From Sinorhizobium meliloti 4H41 (GTDB taxonomy: Bacteria > Pseudomonadota > Alphaproteobacteria > Rhizobiales > Rhizobiaceae): a stretch of 64,000 nucleotides of DNA. The translations under genes were made by a program, and so were the position numbers. Below, piece after piece: positions 9,043-19,267 of the stretch (position 1 is its first letter; each line of letters starts with the position of its first letter). The notes under the pieces were generated by a model. It was not told the DNA's origin. It searched no databases and saw only the letters and a program-made list of their open reading frames with translations. The stretch lies in NCBI RefSeq assembly GCF_000375585.1, contig NZ_AQWP01000002.1, positions 620,001 through 684,000 of the forward strand. Reading direction: 5' to 3'.

Positions 9043-9987
9043 ATGGCTTCACCCGCAAATTCCATCAGCACCCACATGACCATGCGCCTCTGGGCACTGC
9101 TCGGGCTGCTCGGTCTCATCTGGGGCGGTTCCTTCTTCTTCGCCCGGGTGGCCGTTGCCCATGTGCCGCCTTTCACGCTCGTGCTTTTGCGTCTCGGCCT
9201 CGCTGCCCTCGCCCTGCATCTCTATCTTCGCGGCCGACACGGCATATATCCGGCGCTCGCCGGGCGCTGGCGCGAGTTCTTGCTCATGGGGCTCATCAAC
9301 AACGCCATTCCGCATGCGTTCATCTTTCTCGGCCAGACGCATATCGGCGCCGGTCTCGCTGCAATCCTCAACGCCACGACGCCGGTCTGGACGGTGCTCA
9401 TAGCGAATGTCGCGACCGAGGATGAAAAGCTGAGCACCGCGAAGTTCAGCGGTTGCCTGCTTGGGCTTGCCGGTACCGTCGTGCTCATAGGGCCGAGTGC
9501 GCTTGCCGGCCTCTTCGGCGCTGCCGGCGACGTGCCGCTCTGGGCGCTGGTCCTGCCGGTCCTGGCGGCAGTCAGCTACGGCTTTTCCGCTTCTTACGGC
9601 AAACGCTTCCGCAATCTGGCCGCGCCGGTGACGGCCGCCGGGCAATTGACGGCATCGACGCTCATCATGCTGCCGGTCGCGGTCCTCGTCGACATGCCAT
9701 GGACCCTGCCCATGCCGCCGCTCACGACCGTGCTCGCGATCCTCGGACTGGCGCTCGTCTCGACCGCCTATGCCTATATCCTGTTCTTCCGCATCATGGC
9801 CGAAGCGGGCGCCACCAACACCTCGCTGGTAACGCTGCTCGTCCCGCCAAGCGCCATCCTGCTTGGCTATCTCTTCCTGGGAGAAATACTGCAGGCGACG
9901 GATATCGGGGGCATGCTGCTCATCGCCGTCGGCCTGGCGATCCTGGATGGGCGCGTCCTGAAGCTCGGATATTCCGTCGGACGGTGA
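9043..9987 (+). CDS. EamA/DMT family transporter
   Basis: Inner-membrane drug/metabolite transporter of about 314 residues with two EamA repeats, each of about five hydrophobic segments; the first opens with LLGLIWGGSFFFARVAV and the second with LPVLAAVSYGFSASYGKRF. Substrates in this family are mostly unknown metabolites exported from the cell. Three in-frame ATGs exist (9016, 9043, 9076); 9043 has a weak purine-rich CAGGCAAG just upstream, and the start is uncertain by about ten codons either way. No operon partner. Confidence 0.88.
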   Translation: MASPANSISTHMTMRLWALLGLLGLIWGGSFFFARVAVAHVPPFTLVLLRLGLAALALHLYLRGRHGIYPALAGRWREFLLMGLINNAIPHAFIFLGQTHIGAGLAAILNATTPVWTVLIANVATEDEKLSTAKFSGCLLGLAGTVVLIGPSALAGLFGAAGDVPLWALVLPVLAAVSYGFSASYGKRFRNLAAPVTAAGQLTASTLIMLPVAVLVDMPWTLPMPPLTTVLAILGLALVSTAYAYILFFRIMAEAGATNTSLVTLLVPPSAILLGYLFLGEILQATDIGGMLLIAVGLAILDGRVLKLGYSVGR

Positions 9988-10261
9988 CCGTTCCGCGCGC
10001 CACGATCCGCCCGGCGGGCGCCGGTAGACTGATTCACCGACTTTTTCACACACTCACGCAGCGTTACAGATGTTTACATTAACCTCCTGGCAGGAATTGT
10101 GAATAAAATGTGGCATTCTAAATAGTTGATTGTTTTCAACATATTACATGCATTCATGAAAAAATCGGAGATAGGGAATTTCGCAGTGCAGCACAAGTTT
10201 CGCTTTCACATGCCGTTTTTTCGCCCTATGTTTTACCCGTCAACGCAGGGAGGATCAGCTT
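9988..10261. other. AT-rich intergenic leader before the microprotein
   Basis: About 270 bases between the EamA gene and the small ORF at 10262. From about 10065 the sequence is clearly richer in A/T than its surroundings. It includes an imperfect palindrome GTTGA-N6-TCAAC at 10125-10140 and ends with a strong ribosome-binding sequence, GGGAGG at about 10248. It probably carries a promoter and 5' leader for the microprotein; no larger coding region is convincing here. Confidence 0.5.
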
Positions 10262-10339
10262 ATGGGACTTACACACTCGTTGAACGTCCTTATGATCAGT
10301 GCAGCGTTCGCATTCGTGGCCGTAATGCTTTTCGTGTGA
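10262..10339 (+). CDS. 25-residue single-span membrane microprotein
   Basis: A very short ORF: ATG at 10262 to TGA at 10337-10339, encoding 25 residues that begin MGLTHSLNVLM and end AVMLFV. Apart from a short polar start, the chain is continuously hydrophobic and could form one transmembrane helix. A strong Shine-Dalgarno sequence (GGGAGGATCAGCTT) sits at ideal spacing before the ATG, and a perfect hairpin terminator candidate follows at 10455. These flanking signals argue that it is translated. Function unknown; I think similar very short ORFs exist near metF in other Rhizobiaceae, but this is from memory and unverified. Confidence 0.65.
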   Translation: MGLTHSLNVLMISAAFAFVAVMLFV

Positions 10340-10454
10340 TTCAGGGCCACTGACAGTCCAGCCGAAACGGGGACTTTAATTTCCGGAAAATCCATTTTGC
10401 AGCAAGGTCTCACCGCCGCTCAGGCGCAATAGTTCGACAGGCTGCAACAATCAG

Positions 10455-10488
10455 AAAGCCCATGAATGCTGCGGCATTCATGGGCTTT
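10455..10488. terminator. Perfect 15-bp stem terminator hairpin
   Basis: AAAGCCCATGAATGC at 10455-10469 pairs perfectly with 10474-10488 around a 4-base loop, with A and T residues at its two ends. It lies between the plus-strand microprotein and the minus-strand metF, so it probably stops transcription from both sides. Confidence 0.75.
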
Positions 10489-10519
10489 CGCTATGGTGCT
10501 GTTTATCCGAGGTCGGCCG

Positions 10520-11461
10520 TCATGCCCTCGCGACGGCCCGGACCGGGCGTTCCGTGTCTGCCGGCTGAGCCGGCGCGAGTTCCGGATCATAGCCCATCAG
10601 TTCGCAAACGGCAGTGATGAGCTGCGGGCGGTTCATCGTGTAGAGGTGGAAATCGCTGACGCCGCGCCGGACGAGATCGGTGATCTGTTCGGCCGCGATA
10701 TGGGCCGCCTCCCGGAAACGCCCTTCCGGCTGATCGTCAAGAGGACCCAGCCGCGAAACGATCGACTCCGGAACTCTGGCGCCGCAAAGACCGGCAAATT
10801 TCTGCACCTGGATGAGATTATTGATCGGCAGTATCCCGGGTACGATCGGGATCGCGATGCCCGCGCTCCTTACGCGTTCCAGATAGCGCTCGAAGTCGTC
10901 ATTGTCGAAGAAGAACTGCGTAAGCGCGCGCGTTGCGCCATTGTCGACCTTGCGCTTCAGCATGTCTATGTCGGCAGCGACGTCGGGGCTCTCCGGATGC
11001 TTTTCCGGATAGGCGGAGACGGAGATCTCGAAATCGCCGCGCGCCCGCAGGGCCTCGACGAGGGCGGCGGCATTTTCGTAGCCGCCCGGAAAAGGCTCGT
11101 AGACGCTGCCGATACCGCCTTGCGGATCACCCCTCAACGCGACGAAATGGCGCACGCCGCAGGCGACGAACTCGTCGATGACCGCGTCCACCTCCGCCTT
11201 CGGCGCGCCGACGCAAGTGAGATGCGCGGCCGTATTCCCGATCTCCATCTCCCCGATCATCCGCTTGACCGTCGTCAGGGAGCGCGCCTTGGTCGACCCG
11301 CCGGCACCGTAGGTCACGGTGACGAAGGCGGGCGCGAAGACGGAGAGAGCCGTGACGGTCTGAAAGAGTTGCGCCTCCATCTCGTCGTTCTTCGGAGGGA
11401 AGTACTCGAAGGAAAATCTAAGACCGTCGCAGTCCACGGGATAAGGCGTCCGTCCGTTCAT
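10520..11461 (-). CDS. metF: 5,10-methylenetetrahydrofolate reductase
   Basis: Reduces 5,10-methylene-THF to 5-methyl-THF, the methyl donor for methionine synthase; cytosolic flavoprotein. The 313-residue protein shows the family's SFEYFPPK near residues 17-24 (Glu of the active site), VTYGAGGSTK, and the HFVALRGDP segment. The open frame runs to 11629 but that extension lies inside the upstream gene; the ATG at 11461 sits two bases after the regulator's stop and gives the normal length. It forms an operon with the ArsR/methyltransferase gene and is presumably controlled by it. Confidence 0.95.
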   Translation of the reverse strand: MNGRTPYPVDCDGLRFSFEYFPPKNDEMEAQLFQTVTALSVFAPAFVTVTYGAGGSTKARSLTTVKRMIGEMEIGNTAAHLTCVGAPKAEVDAVIDEFVACGVRHFVALRGDPQGGIGSVYEPFPGGYENAAALVEALRARGDFEISVSAYPEKHPESPDVAADIDMLKRKVDNGATRALTQFFFDNDDFERYLERVRSAGIAIPIVPGILPINNLIQVQKFAGLCGARVPESIVSRLGPLDDQPEGRFREAAHIAAEQITDLVRRGVSDFHLYTMNRPQLITAVCELMGYDPELAPAQPADTERPVRAVARA

Positions 11462-11463
11462 TC

Positions 11464-12486
11464 TCAAACTCCCCCTGCATGAAGACGCTGGCGCGGCAAG
11501 TCGGCAACGGTTTCGACCGCGCGCTGATCGCGCGCCAGCCAGATGGTGACAGTCAGCTTCCCCTCCTGCCCGCCTTCCGGCGCAAGATCGGTCGTCTTCT
11601 CGAGCGAAAGATCCGCCTTCTGCAGCCATTCGCTCATTGTCTGGTGCGAGAAGCCCAGGCGCGCATGGGCATGGTCGTCACGCAAATGTTCAAGCCCATG
11701 CGGCGCGAAATCGATGATCACGAGCCGGCCGCCCGGGACGAGCATGCGCGCGGCCTCGGCAATCGCCGCCTCGGGCTCCTCGAGATAATGCAGCACCTGA
11801 TGGATCGTGACGAGATCGAAGGATTGACCATCAAGCGGCAGGTTGAAGATGTCGCCGTGGCGGATCGACGCCTTGGTGATGCCGGCCCTGTCCAGGTTGG
11901 ACCGGGCGACCGCCAGCATGTCGCGGCTGGCGTCGACGCCGATGCCGCGACGGTAAATGCCCTCGAAGAGCTGCAGGATACGTCCGGTTCCTGTGCCGAG
12001 GTCGAGCAGGCTGTCGACCGGCTCGTCGCCGACCATCGCCTTGAGCGCCGCCTCGACGTCGCCTTCGGCGATGTGCAGACGTCTGAGCTTGTCCCATTCG
12101 GCGGCGTTGCGGCTGAAATAGGCCTGCGCCTTCTCCGCGCGGGTTCTCTTCAACGTGGCAAGGCGGATTGCATCCCTGGCCAGAATTGCATCGTCGGCTG
12201 CAGCCGATGCGAGAAGCTCGCGGATCAGCGCGACGCGACGGCCCTCCTGCCGCAGGCGGAAATAGGCCCAGGCGCCTTCCTGATAGCGATCGATGAGCGC
12301 GACCTCGGCCAGCAATTTCAGATGACGCGAAATGCGCGGCTGCGACTGCCCGAGAATTTCGGTAAGATCGGTGACCGTCAGGTCGCCGGCCGAGAGAAGG
12401 GCCAGCAGGCGCAGGCGCGTCGGCTCGCCCGCCGCCTTCAGCACGTCGACCAGCGCATCCAAACCAAGCGTTTCCCGATCAGCCAT
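11464..12486 (-). CDS. ArsR-type regulator fused to a SAM-dependent methyltransferase domain
   Basis: A 340-residue two-domain protein. Residues about 5-90 are an ArsR winged helix (GEPTRLRLLALLSAGDLTVTDL, then SQPRISRHLKLL). Residues about 130-300 are a class I methyltransferase (LLDLGTGTGRILQLF, then GGRLVIIDFAPH). The gene directly precedes metF, suggesting that it senses a methyl-cycle metabolite (SAM or S-adenosylhomocysteine) and controls methionine synthesis, comparable to SahR-type ArsR regulators. Starts at 12498 and 12504 are possible but lie against the operator; the ATG at 12486 has GGGGAAGG upstream and begins MADRETLG. Confidence 0.88.
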   Translation of the reverse strand: MADRETLGLDALVDVLKAAGEPTRLRLLALLSAGDLTVTDLTEILGQSQPRISRHLKLLAEVALIDRYQEGAWAYFRLRQEGRRVALIRELLASAAADDAILARDAIRLATLKRTRAEKAQAYFSRNAAEWDKLRRLHIAEGDVEAALKAMVGDEPVDSLLDLGTGTGRILQLFEGIYRRGIGVDASRDMLAVARSNLDRAGITKASIRHGDIFNLPLDGQSFDLVTIHQVLHYLEEPEAAIAEAARMLVPGGRLVIIDFAPHGLEHLRDDHAHARLGFSHQTMSEWLQKADLSLEKTTDLAPEGGQEGKLTVTIWLARDQRAVETVADLPRQRLHAGGV

Positions 12487-12501
12487 AGCCTTCCCCATCA
12501 A

Positions 12502-12523
12502 CACATAAAGATATGTTTATGTG
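12502..12523. promoter_or_regulatory. 22-bp palindromic operator before the regulator-metF operon
   Basis: CACATAAA-GATATG-TTTATGTG: the 8-base outer arms are perfect inverted repeats and the centre is symmetric except at two positions. It lies 16-37 bases upstream of the chosen start of the ArsR/methyltransferase gene. AT-rich 22-bp palindromes of this kind are typical ArsR-family operators, so autoregulation is the simplest reading. Confidence 0.7.
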
Positions 12524-12921
12524 ATTTGTGGCGGCCGCGCAAGAGATTTGCGCATAGAGGCAATGGAATGGCGCCTGGAGGATAGAACGGCCGGCCCTTG
12601 CGGTCGCCCGGCCGACAAATGGCGCGCTACGATCTGTGGAGATTTCAGAACGCTTCGGGAGCAGGCTCTGCCCGTCGACCTCTGGACCGGAGGACCCACA
12701 CGCCGGGCATAGCAGCCGAACTCCGTGGATGACGCGGTGCATGCAACGGACTGCGCGTAACGCCGCCTGTTTGAGTATCGGTCGCTTGTGAACGGATCCT
12801 CGGGTCAAGCCCCGAGGATGCGCGGCGAAGCCCGGCGATGGCGACCCGGAGAAGCCGCCTTCGCTGGATGTGCAGGCTCAAAGAACGCGGTCAGCGATGC
12901 GCCGCCGCAAACCTATGACGG
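12524..12921. other. Non-coding gap with one dispersed-type hairpin
   Basis: About 400 bases between two minus-strand genes. No ORF here has a credible start and composition. One clear structure is a perfect 9-bp stem, ATCCTCGGG (12796-12804) with CCCGAGGAT (12811-12819), around a 6-base loop. It may end transcription arriving from ettA or be a copy of a small dispersed palindrome; a related but imperfect CTCTC/GAGAG hairpin follows ribH2 near 38590. Confidence 0.5.
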
Positions 12922-14571
<1,650 letters not shown>

Positions 14572-14699
14572 AAAGGAAATGCTCCGCATCGGAAGGGAAT
14601 TTTGCCCGCTATGTAGGCGAATTATGGTGGCGGGGCAACGCCAAAGGCCCTTGCCCCCACGCTCCCCCGCCGCCTCCTCAATGCGAATTGCGGTCCGGA

Positions 14700-15467
14700 T
14701 CAGCCCCGCCCGGCAGCGTCTGCGACCCCCTTCGCGCATTTGAATTCCGTCGGCCCCGCCGCCTGGATCAAATCCGCCAGCTCGGCTTTGCCCGAGAGGT
14801 CGCCCGAGAGCCCGATCGTCAGCCCGGTAATCACGTCGCGGCCGTTCACCGACTGGCAACGCATGCGCACCCGGTCTCCGGCCCCCGCCCCGAAAGCCTG
14901 GTCGAAGGCCTGCTTGATCTGTTTTTCGTCGAGTTCCCTGCCGATCCCGCCGGCGAAGAGCGCACGCACCGCCGACCGGTTGAGCTCGTCCAGAAGCCGA
15001 AGCTGCAGCGCGAAGTAGTCCTCGGCGTTTGCCGTCTGGCAGGTACCGTTGCGCAGCCATTGGTGCCGGTCCAGACCGGACTTGACGCCTGGCATGGCGA
15101 CGAGCAGGCGCTTGGCCGTCTCATCCCCCATGGCGACTTCCGGCAGTTCCAGCCAATCGCCCTTGCGGTCGCGCGCTTTCAGATCCGCCTCCACGCCGCA
15201 ATAGCTCTTCTTGAGCGGCCATAGTCCATGAAGCGAGAAATTCGTGGCGTCGAAGCGCTCCGCGGTCTGATCGACGCATTCCTTGCGATCGGGCCGGGTC
15301 TCGCAGAATCCCGGCTGCCAACTCACGGCGAGGACATATTCCGTCCTTCCCGCGCCGGTTTCGCCCTCGCTCGCCTCACTCTCCTGAGCCGCAGCGAGGG
15401 GCGCATTCGCCAAACCCAGCGCCAGCGCCGCCAACCTGATCAGATGCATCATCGCCCTTGTCTTCAT
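14700..15467 (-). CDS. RNase T2-like secreted protein with altered catalytic motif
   Basis: A 255-residue exported protein: signal peptide with cleavage near LAAAQ (about residue 27), then the RNase T2 fold. Motif CAS1 is intact as FSLHGLWP with its catalytic His. Motif CAS2, normally HEWxKHGTC, reads HQWLRNGTC here: the catalytic Glu is Gln, Lys is Arg and the second catalytic His is Asn. Eight or so Cys residues suggest disulfides. It may be a non-nucleolytic RNA-binding or inhibitor-sensing relative, or use a different chemistry. Monocistronic, divergent from the lipase-like gene. Confidence 0.82.
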   Translation of the reverse strand: MKTRAMMHLIRLAALALGLANAPLAAAQESEASEGETGAGRTEYVLAVSWQPGFCETRPDRKECVDQTAERFDATNFSLHGLWPLKKSYCGVEADLKARDRKGDWLELPEVAMGDETAKRLLVAMPGVKSGLDRHQWLRNGTCQTANAEDYFALQLRLLDELNRSAVRALFAGGIGRELDEKQIKQAFDQAFGAGAGDRVRMRCQSVNGRDVITGLTIGLSGDLSGKAELADLIQAAGPTEFKCAKGVADAAGRG

Positions 15468-15656
15468 TGCCCCAAACCCTCTAAAGGAAACAAAACAGGA
15501 ACAAATAACTCCATATACGGGAAAATTGCAACCCTGAATCGCATCTGCGGATTCGTTGTGATCTCATGCGCAACGAGCAACAAGCTGCGGTTGCCTTTCC
15601 CACCCAAATCGATTTGATATCCGCACGGCATCCGCAAGTGGGGGAGAGCGCATGGC

Positions 15657-16601
15657 ATGTTCGGGCAGGTGAGGACGCATCGAAGCCCGACCGGCGCGAC
15701 GCTCGGCTGGCGCCATTTCGGCGCCGCGGGCGAACCGCAAGGCATTCTCGTCATCAGCCACGGCCTTGCCGAGCATTCCGGCCGTTATGCCCGCTTTGCC
15801 GAAGCCATGGCCGGCCAAGGTTTCCACGTCTACGCCCATGACCACCGCGGCCACGGCACGAGCTGTGCCCCCGATGCATCTCCCGCCATGTTCGCGCAGC
15901 GGGACGGCGCGGCCAAGGTCGTCGCGGATCTCCGCGCGCTCCGCGATATGGCGGCGGCCAGCCATCCCGGCCTGCCGGTCGTGCTGTTCGGCCATTCGAT
16001 GGGCGGCCTGATCGCGCTTAACGCCGCCGAAACCGATCCGGAACTCTACGACGCGCTTGCTGTGTGGAACTCCAATTTCCGGCCCGGCCTTGCCGGGCGC
16101 GGCGGCCAGTTGCTGCTGGCGATCGAGAAGATGCTGAAGGGTTCGGACGTGCCAAGTCCGCTCGTGACGAAACTCACCTTCGGTGCCTGGAGCACCAGCA
16201 TCGCCGACCGGCAGACCGATTTCGATTGGCTCTCGCGCGATAAGAGCGAGGTTGCCAAATATCTCGAAGATCCGCTCTGTGGTTTCGACCCGACCGTATC
16301 GCTGTGGCTCGACGTATTCGCCTTCGCCTTTGCCGGCGCCCGCTCCGACCGGCTGTCGCGGCTGCCCTCCAGCCTGCCGGTTCACCTCGCCGGCGGCAGC
16401 GCCGATCCTTCCACCCTCAACGGAGAGGCCGTTCGCTGGCTGGGCAACCGCATGAAAGCGCGGGGCATGACGGATGTCACGATCGTAATTCACGAGGGCA
16501 TGCGCCACGAAACGCTGAACGAGATTGGACGGGAAAAAGCGATGACGGAGTTCGCCGCCTGGTGCCTGAAGGCAGTCGGGGGAAAGCGGCACCGTCCATG
16601 A
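15657..16601 (+). CDS. Alpha/beta hydrolase, monoacylglycerol lipase/lysophospholipase-like
   Basis: A 314-residue cytosolic hydrolase of the serine aminopeptidase S33/Hydrolase_4 family. It shows the oxyanion segment ISHGLAEHSGRY, the HDHRGHGTS block typical of monoglyceride lipases, and the nucleophile elbow FGHSMGG (Ser in GHSMG). The late Asp and His fit GGSADP and the EGMRHETLNE region. A strong GGGGGAG lies before the ATG at 15657. The stop overlaps the next gene's start (ATGA), coupling it to an EamA transporter; that pairing is unexplained. Confidence 0.88.
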   Translation: MFGQVRTHRSPTGATLGWRHFGAAGEPQGILVISHGLAEHSGRYARFAEAMAGQGFHVYAHDHRGHGTSCAPDASPAMFAQRDGAAKVVADLRALRDMAAASHPGLPVVLFGHSMGGLIALNAAETDPELYDALAVWNSNFRPGLAGRGGQLLLAIEKMLKGSDVPSPLVTKLTFGAWSTSIADRQTDFDWLSRDKSEVAKYLEDPLCGFDPTVSLWLDVFAFAFAGARSDRLSRLPSSLPVHLAGGSADPSTLNGEAVRWLGNRMKARGMTDVTIVIHEGMRHETLNEIGREKAMTEFAAWCLKAVGGKRHRP

Positions 16602-17551
16602 GCGAGCTCTCCCTTTCCAAGGCGGCAATCGACCACAACCGGATCTCCTACGGCCTGACGCTGATGGTCCTTTCGGTGTTGCTGTCGCCGCTGATCGACA
16701 TCTTCTCGAAGCTCGCCATAGCGACGGTTCCCTCGGCCGAGATCACGGCGGCCCGCTTCCTGCTGCAGATCGTCTTCATCCTGCCGATCGTCCTTCTGCG
16801 CGGCACGCTGTTTGATCTCACCTGGCGCAAGAGTGCGCTGCATGCGCTGCGCGGCGGCCTTTTGGTGGTGACCATGCTTTCCTTCATCACCACGCTGAAG
16901 GTCATGGAGGTGGCCGATGCCATCGCCATCTTCTTCGTGGAACCGATCATCCTCACCATTCTCGGCAGCATTTTCCTCAAGGAGACGATCGGCTGGCGCC
17001 GTTACACCGCCTGCGCTGTCGGCTTCCTCGGTTCGCTGCTCGTCATCCAGCCGAGCATGCAGGAAGTTGGTTGGGTCGCGCTTCTGCCGATCGTCGCCGC
17101 CTTCGGTCTCGCCGTTTTCCTGCTCGTGACGCGCATGGTCGCGCAGAACGAGGATCCCTGGTCGATGCAGTTCCATGCCGGCATCTGGGGAGGCCTCTTC
17201 TGTCTCGCGCTGCTCTGGTTCGGCGAGGGCAGCGGATCGAGCGTCTTCGATCCGGTCTGGCCGGACGGGCGCGCCTGGTACTTTCTGTTGGGAGTCGGCG
17301 TCACCGCGACGATCTCCGGCGTGCTCGGCGTCTATGCCTATCGGGCGGCGCCGGCCTCGGTGCTCGCGCCGCTGCAATATCTCGAGATCGTCTCGGCGAC
17401 GATTTTCGGCTGGCTCGTCTTCGGCGATCTGCCGGACGCGCTGAAATGGCTGGGGATCGCGATCATCATCGGCTCAGGACTTTATATCATCTGGCGCGAG
17501 CGACAGGTGCAGAAGACGGCGGGTATCGCGCCGGTGTCGCCGGCGATCTGA
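16598..17551 (+). CDS. EamA/DMT family transporter, coupled to the hydrolase
   Basis: A 317-residue inner-membrane protein with about ten hydrophobic segments in two EamA repeats (SVLLSPLIDIFSKLAIATVP in the first, AAFGLAVFLLVTRMVAQ opening the second). Members such as RhaT/YdcZ relatives move metabolites across the inner membrane. The ATG at 16598 overlaps the hydrolase stop; the longer frame from 16304 runs inside the hydrolase gene and is rejected. Translational coupling suggests that the transporter exports or imports a product or substrate of the hydrolase. Confidence 0.88.
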   Translation: MSELSLSKAAIDHNRISYGLTLMVLSVLLSPLIDIFSKLAIATVPSAEITAARFLLQIVFILPIVLLRGTLFDLTWRKSALHALRGGLLVVTMLSFITTLKVMEVADAIAIFFVEPIILTILGSIFLKETIGWRRYTACAVGFLGSLLVIQPSMQEVGWVALLPIVAAFGLAVFLLVTRMVAQNEDPWSMQFHAGIWGGLFCLALLWFGEGSGSSVFDPVWPDGRAWYFLLGVGVTATISGVLGVYAYRAAPASVLAPLQYLEIVSATIFGWLVFGDLPDALKWLGIAIIIGSGLYIIWRERQVQKTAGIAPVSPAI

Positions 17552-17586
17552 CAGCGGCGAAACAGGACAGCATTTGGGAGGTGCAC

Positions 17587-19233
17587 ATGGAAACGGGCGG
17601 ACAACTGGTGGTGGAGGCGCTTGCCGCAAACGGGGTGAAGCGCATCTCTTGCGTACCGGGAGAAAGCTATCTGGCGGTGCTCGATGCGCTTTATGACGCC
17701 GACATCGAGGTCGTCGTTTGCCGGCAGGAGGGCGGGGCCGCAATGATGGCGGATGCCTGGGGCCGGCTGACGGGCGAGCCCGGCATCTGCATGGTCACCC
17801 GCGGCCCCGGCGCGACCAATGCCTCCGCCGGACTCCACGTGGCCCGGCAGGACTCGGTTCCGATGATCCTCTTCATCGGCCAGGTACAGCGCGACGCCCG
17901 CGAGCGGGAGGCTTTTCAGGAAATCGAGTATCGCCGGGCCTTTACCGAAGTCGCAAAATGGGTCGGCGAAATCGACGATCCGGCGCGCATCCCGGAATTC
18001 GTGACGCGTGCCTTCGCCGTCGCGACGTCCGGCCGTCCCGGCCCCGTGGTCCTGACCTTGCCGGAAGACATGCTGACACAGAGCGCCGAAGCACCGGCCG
18101 CACGCGCTTACCGGCCGGTGGAAAGCCACCCCGGCCCAGGCCAGATCTCTCAGCTTGCAGAGCTTCTCTCCACCGCGAAAAGGCCGATCGCCATTCTCGG
18201 CGGTACTCGCTGGTCCGCCGAGGCCGTAGCCGGATTCCAGAGCTTCGCCGAGCGTTGGCAGCTGCCTGTCGGCTGCTCCTTCCGCCGCCAGATGCTTTTC
18301 GACCACCTGCATCCAAACTATGCGGGCGATGTCGGCATCGGCATCAACCCGTCGCTGGCAGGCGAAATCCGGGATGCCGACCTCGTCCTCCTCGTCGGCG
18401 GGCGGTTCTCGGAGATGCCTTCCTCCGGCTACACGCTGATCGACGTCCCCTACCCGAGGCAGACCCTGGTGCATGTCCATCCGGATCCGGGCGAACTCGG
18501 CCGGGTCTACCGTCCGGACCTCGCAATTGCCGCGAGCCCGCGCGACTTCGTCGCGGCGCTCTCTAGCCTGACGCCTGCGGCCGAGCCCCATTGGTCCGCC
18601 CGCACCGGGGAAATGCATGCGGCCTACCTCAAATGGTCGACGCCGCCGGAGAAGGGACCGGGCGACGTGCAGATGGGCCCGATCGTGAACTGGCTGGAGG
18701 CGAATACGGGGCCGGAGACGATCTTCACCAACGGTGCAGGCAACTACGCCACCTGGCTCCATCGCTTCCACCGTTTCAGGCGTTACGGGACGCAGGCTGC
18801 TCCCGCTTCCGGTTCGATGGGTTACGGCCTGCCGGCCGCAGTCGCGGCCCAGCATCTGCATCCCGACCGCGAGGTGGTCTGCTTTGCCGGGGACGGCTGT
18901 TTCCTCATGCACGGCCAGGAGTTCGCGACCGCCGTCCGCTACGAACTCCCCATCATCGTGCTCGTCGTCAACAACGGTATCTACGGTACCATCCGCATGC
19001 ATCAGGAGCGCGATTATCCAGGCCGCGTCAGCGCGACGGATCTGACGAACCCGGATTTCGCAGCGCTCGCCCGCGCCTATGGCGGCCACGGCGAAACGGT
19101 GGCGAGGACGGAAGAATTTGCAGGCGCCTTCCTGCGGGCGCGTGAGAGCGGCAAGCCGGCCATCATCGAGATCAAGCTCGACCCGGAAGCGATCACGCCG
19201 ACGCGGACGCTGAGCGAAATCCGCAACGGGTGA
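17587..19233 (+). CDS. Thiamine pyrophosphate-dependent acetolactate-synthase-like enzyme
   Basis: A 548-residue ThDP enzyme with the three standard domains: an N-terminal PYR domain with the catalytic Glu in VCRQEGGAAMMAD (about residue 48), a central Rossmann-like domain, and a C-terminal PP domain with the diphosphate/Mg motif GDGCF...VVNN. Excellent Shine-Dalgarno (GGGAGGTGCAC) before the ATG at 17587. No small regulatory subunit (ilvN) is adjacent, so it is more likely a catabolic decarboxylase or ligase than the biosynthetic synthase. Substrate unknown; the upstream EamA gene 35 bases away could be co-transcribed. Confidence 0.88.
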   Translation: METGGQLVVEALAANGVKRISCVPGESYLAVLDALYDADIEVVVCRQEGGAAMMADAWGRLTGEPGICMVTRGPGATNASAGLHVARQDSVPMILFIGQVQRDAREREAFQEIEYRRAFTEVAKWVGEIDDPARIPEFVTRAFAVATSGRPGPVVLTLPEDMLTQSAEAPAARAYRPVESHPGPGQISQLAELLSTAKRPIAILGGTRWSAEAVAGFQSFAERWQLPVGCSFRRQMLFDHLHPNYAGDVGIGINPSLAGEIRDADLVLLVGGRFSEMPSSGYTLIDVPYPRQTLVHVHPDPGELGRVYRPDLAIAASPRDFVAALSSLTPAAEPHWSARTGEMHAAYLKWSTPPEKGPGDVQMGPIVNWLEANTGPETIFTNGAGNYATWLHRFHRFRRYGTQAAPASGSMGYGLPAAVAAQHLHPDREVVCFAGDGCFLMHGQEFATAVRYELPIIVLVVNNGIYGTIRMHQERDYPGRVSATDLTNPDFAALARAYGGHGETVARTEEFAGAFLRARESGKPAIIEIKLDPEAITPTRTLSEIRNG

Positions 19234-19244
19234 GTGCTTTTGGT

Positions 19245-19263
19245 GGCCCGGCTGCGCCGGGCC
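19245..19263. terminator. Hairpin between convergent genes
   Basis: GGCCCGG (19245-19251) pairs perfectly with CCGGGCC (19257-19263) around a 5-base loop. It sits between the stops of the plus-strand ThDP enzyme and the minus-strand DUF442 gene. No clear T tract on either side, so termination is only inferred. Confidence 0.5.
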
Positions 19264-19267
19264 CGCC

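Noticed and set aside
8835-9425. 196-codon plus-strand frame before and across the EamA gene
   Set aside because: Low-complexity Arg/Ala-rich translation overlapping a clear transporter gene in another frame.
10126-10353. 75-codon ORF overlapping the microprotein
   Set aside because: Starts with TTG without a ribosome-binding site and has no hydrophobic or family pattern; the 25-codon ORF in another frame has the strong site.
12479-12808. 109-codon minus-strand frame upstream of the ArsR/methyltransferase gene
   Set aside because: It spans the operator palindrome, has no ribosome site, and its translation matches no family I know.
14572-15060. N-terminal extension of EttA
   Set aside because: The extension overlaps the RNase T2-like gene on the same strand and is unlike ABC-F proteins; the conserved start is MARQFIY at 14571.
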